Source: JBAZJN01 sp041651295 (lineage in GTDB: Bacteria; Patescibacteriota; UBA1384; XYA2-FULL-43-10; CAINNR01). From it: DNA of 5,524 nt. Position 1 is the first letter of the stretch. Each line of letters opens with the position of its first letter. This document shows positions 4,168-5,524 of the stretch, one piece after another. Position numbers and translations under genes: made by a program. The stretch is from assembly GCA_041651295.1 (NCBI GenBank), contig JBAZJN010000041.1, positions 1 through 5,524 on the forward strand. The letters run 5' to 3'. A model generated the notes under the pieces. That model had not been told where the DNA came from and did no database searches. It saw nothing but the letters and a program-made list of their open reading frames with translations.

Positions 4168-4815
4168 ATGTTGTTACTGAATTTAATATCACAACCAATT
4201 CTTGTCGGAGTGGCGATTTTGGGGCTGATTTTGGCAATCACGGTTCATGAATTCGCTCATGCCTGGACAGCAAACCGTTTGGGTGATCCGACAGCTAAAC
4301 ATTTAGGTCGCCTAACACTGAATCCTCTCAAACACTTGGATCCACTAGGAACAATATTCTTATTAATCGCCGGTTTTGGCTGGGGGAAGCCGGTTCCATA
4401 TAATCCGAGCAATATTAAATCCGACGCCGACGAAGTAAAAATAGCGCTCTCTGGCGTTGCGGCAAATTTACTTTTCGCATTAATTTTAGGAATTCCACTC
4501 CGAGTTGCGACCTTGATGAATGTGCCGATTGATTCGAGCGTTTGGCTGGTAATTCTTGAATTTTTGGTTGAAATGAATTTGGTTTTGATTGCCTTCAATA
4601 TCATCCCAATTCCACCACTGGATGGATCGAAAGTTATTTTCCCCTTTATTAGCTTCGATGCTAGAGTGCAGTTTGAACGAATCGGGCCGATGGTTTTATT
4701 TGCGCTAATTATTGCCAGTAATTTTTTCGGTTTTCCATTTTTAGTCCGTTTTATGGAACCGATAATTAGAGTACTCTCATTTGTTGTCAAAGGAACATAT
4801 ACGGCAATATTTTAG
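4168..4815 (+). CDS. M50-family (site-2 protease type) membrane zinc metalloprotease (215 aa)
   Basis: Intramembrane metalloprotease of the short, PDZ-less M50 group (Rip/YwhC-like). Such enzymes cleave membrane-embedded regulators or protein remnants, often releasing anti-sigma or signalling domains. The zinc motif HEFAH is at residues 27-31 (ligands His27, His31; catalytic Glu28) inside the first or second membrane helix. Further family marks are LGDPTAKHLGRLTLNPLKHL (38-57), GWGKPVPYNP (71-80) and NIIPIPPLDGS (144-154), with Asp152 as third zinc ligand. Other hydrophobic helices are at about 58-72, 95-117, 125-147 and 175-210. The length is normal for the group. ATG at 4168 agrees with the usual short N-terminus ahead of the first helix but has no clear ribosome binding site. 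The substrate is unknown; no sigma or anti-sigma gene is nearby. Confidence 0.92.
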   Translation: MLLLNLISQPILVGVAILGLILAITVHEFAHAWTANRLGDPTAKHLGRLTLNPLKHLDPLGTIFLLIAGFGWGKPVPYNPSNIKSDADEVKIALSGVAANLLFALILGIPLRVATLMNVPIDSSVWLVILEFLVEMNLVLIAFNIIPIPPLDGSKVIFPFISFDARVQFERIGPMVLFALIIASNFFGFPFLVRFMEPIIRVLSFVVKGTYTAIF

Positions 4816-4834
4816 TTGTACTATCAAACTAAAA
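4810..4834. other. AT-rich hairpin over the M50 stop codon
   Basis: TTTTAGTT (4810-4817) pairs with AACTAAAA (4827-4834) around nine bases, and the stop codon TAG lies in the left arm. There is no U-tract after it on the plus strand, so it would be a poor terminator by itself, but it may protect the 3' end. It adjoins the strong minus-strand terminator. Confidence 0.35.
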
Positions 4835-4860
4835 GAAAAAACCCTGCCCGGAGGCAGAGG
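4831..4860 (-). terminator. Strong intrinsic terminator of the 178-aa gene
   Basis: On the minus strand CTGCC-TCCG-GGCAG (4857-4844), a stem with an extra-stable UNCG-class tetraloop, is followed by GGTTTTTTCTTTT (to 4831). It begins one base after the stop codon of the gene ending at 4861, which supports that gene being real and transcribed on the minus strand. Confidence 0.85.
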
Positions 4861-5397
4861 CTAGGAAGGTTGCGCTTCTCTGCAAAGTCGCACCATTGTA
4901 CACAGGCCGGCGAGAAGCATCAGTTGTTGCGTGGGGCCGAAGATATTGTGTCCTCCGAGTTCCCAGCCCGGTCCATCACTCCAACCACCACCTGCGACCC
5001 CTAGGTCACAGGCGTTACCAGGCACGTCGAAACACAAGCCGTGTTGACCGTCAGGCATCAGGCTAACGCGGAACTCTTTTTCGGCATCTTTCGCCTCAGC
5101 CTTGCGCTTGGGAAACCAACTTGGCCACATGATCTTCCCGGCAGCCACCATTGCTCGCTCGGCGGCTGTGCCCGCCTTCGTACGATTCTCGACAATCCAC
5201 TTCCTGACTGTGGGTGACAGAGTTGCCGAGATGTCGTAGTTTGAGTTGGCGTACGCCAGGGAGACGATAGCGAGCTGGCTGATCCCGTGATAACCAGACA
5301 TGAAGCGCAAGCTATCAAGCAAGACCAGCAGAGTCCCCGAAATACAATCGGCGGCTCTTTGCTTCCTGTCGTCTCCTCCAATAGAGTTGGAGGGCAC
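4861..5397 (-). CDS. Hypothetical protein, GC-rich, unlike its neighbours (up to 178 aa)
   Basis: I do not recognise the family. The frame is open from a GTG at 5395-5397 to TAG at 4861-4863, and a textbook terminator follows. Visible blocks are a helical N-terminal part with LLDSLRFMSGYHGISQLA (26-43) and IVSLAYANSNYDISATLSPT (44-63), then a basic segment WFPKRKAEAKDAEKEFRVSL (94-113). A glycine/cysteine-rich part follows, with CFDVPGNACDLGVAGGGW (122-139) and GPGWELGGHNIFGPTQQ (142-158), then a final helix LLAGLCTMVRLCREA. There is no signal peptide or clear membrane span. The start is uncertain: the GTG has no Shine-Dalgarno, while a GGAGGAG lies just downstream, inside the frame, with no start codon at proper distance. 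Met33 is a fallback. GC content is far above that of the flanks (37/60 at 4981-5040 versus 20/60 at 2341-2400), suggesting foreign origin or a different constraint. Confidence 0.7.
   Translation of the reverse strand: MPSNSIGGDDRKQRAADCISGTLLVLLDSLRFMSGYHGISQLAIVSLAYANSNYDISATLSPTVRKWIVENRTKAGTAAERAMVAAGKIMWPSWFPKRKAEAKDAEKEFRVSLMPDGQHGLCFDVPGNACDLGVAGGGWSDGPGWELGGHNIFGPTQQLMLLAGLCTMVRLCREAQPS
5375..5393 (-). other. Hairpin covering a Shine-Dalgarno-like GGAGGAG near the 5' end of the 178-aa gene
   Basis: CCTCCAA (5375-5381) and TTGGAGG (5387-5393) form a perfect 7-bp stem around five bases. On the minus strand one arm contains the GGAGGAG at 5373-5379, which would be masked. It lies just inside the GTG-initiated frame. 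It may be a translational control element or simply coding sequence. Confidence 0.35.
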
Positions 5398-5415
5398 TAT
5401 GGAGACCGTTCAAAA

Positions 5416-5448
5416 TTGAGTGCGGAATATCACGAATTATGCTATCCT
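5416..5448 (+). promoter_or_regulatory. Possible plus-strand promoter
   Basis: TTGAGT (5416-5421) is followed at 16 bases by TATGCT (5438-5443); an overlapping extended -10, TGCTATCCT (5440-5448), is an alternative. Start would be near 5450-5455, ahead of the possible plus-strand gene at 5491. Confidence 0.3.
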
Positions 5449-5463
5449 GTAACAACTAATCAA
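5436..5463 (-). promoter_or_regulatory. Probable promoter of the 178-aa gene
   Basis: On the minus strand TTGATT (5458-5463), a 16-base spacer and CATAAT (5436-5441, five of six matches) form a reasonable promoter. Start is near 5429, giving a leader of about 32 nt to the GTG at 5397. It overlaps the opposing candidate promoter. Confidence 0.45.
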
Positions 5464-5490
5464 TAACATTAACTAGTTAAATGGACTAAA

Positions 5491-5524
5491 ATGCTCAAAA
5501 AAAGCACAATCCAAAGTGCTTGTT
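5491..5524 (+). CDS. Possible start of a plus-strand gene, cut by the window edge
   Basis: ATG at 5491 opens a frame reading MLKKSTIQSAC to the window end. The short peptide is reminiscent of the N-terminus of MurJ/MviN-type lipid II flippases, but eleven residues cannot establish this. There is no Shine-Dalgarno. The same bases form a minus-strand terminator-like hairpin, which is a competing explanation. Overlapping divergent promoters upstream make either arrangement possible. Confidence 0.25.
   Translation, partial: MLKKSTIQSAC
5497..5521 (-). terminator. Possible minus-strand intrinsic terminator of a gene beyond the right edge
   Basis: On the minus strand AAGCAC (5521-5516) pairs with GTGCTT (5507-5502) around eight bases and runs into seven Ts (5503-5497). 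The 6-bp stem is short but followed directly by the T-tract. It would end a minus-strand gene entering from the right. Confidence 0.4.

Noticed and set aside
4257..4790. Long minus-strand open frame (177 codons) opposite the M50 protease
   Set aside because: It is a shadow of the M50 gene, whose HEFAH and NxxPxPPLDG motifs are on the plus strand.
5058..5381. Second minus-strand frame (107 codons) within the orphan gene, with a TTG start
   Set aside because: The other frame ends exactly at a strong terminator and extends further; this one stops in the middle. Still, the GGAGGAG overlaps this TTG start region rather than lying before it, so it gains no support.

Overview
The window reads as a compact bacterial genome of moderate to low GC, most likely a member of the Patescibacteria (candidate phyla radiation). 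This is inferred from the small tightly packed genes, the very short zinc-ribbon L28, overlapping gene pairs, and the mix of a MacB-type ABC exporter, a PHP phosphoesterase, a site-2-type M50 protease and an IS200-like remnant. No 16S rRNA or other decisive phylogenetic marker is present, so the assignment is tentative. All nine recognisable stop codons are TAA or TAG.

Layout. Positions 1-166 hold the C-terminal tail of an IS200-like (Y1) transposase, followed by two related hairpins that look like transposon-end or REP-type repeats. A 61-residue lysine-rich protein (167-352, minus) is divergent from a two-gene operon (428-2307, plus) coding for a FtsX/MacB-type permease and its LolD/MacB-type ATPase. 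The operon runs tail-to-tail into a minus-strand pair (3444-2304): a small coiled-coil protein and a membrane-tethered PHP-domain phosphoesterase, which overlap by 11 bases.

Positions 3445-3930 hold a tRNA-Pro(GGG) gene with encoded CCA (3599-3674, minus). A degenerate copy of its 3' end lies 131 bases away (3468-3493). Directly upstream of the tRNA is a roughly 178-nt region (3676-3853, minus) closed by two 11-bp helices. It has a plausible promoter whose predicted start falls on the first base of the outer helix. I do not recognise the RNA family; it is the most interesting item here.

rpmB (L28, 3931-4092, minus) has its own promoter and terminator and is divergent from an M50 metalloprotease (4168-4815, plus). 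The divergent promoter region carries a perfect 8+1+8 inverted repeat. The right end (4861-5397, minus) is a GC-rich gene of unknown function with a strong intrinsic terminator; its base composition is unlike its neighbours. The last 120 bases hold probable promoters and either a minus-strand terminator or the first codons of another plus-strand gene.

Functionally, the window combines export (ABC pair), intramembrane proteolysis (M50), phosphoester hydrolysis (PHP) and translation (L28, tRNA-Pro). The genes are not obviously one pathway.
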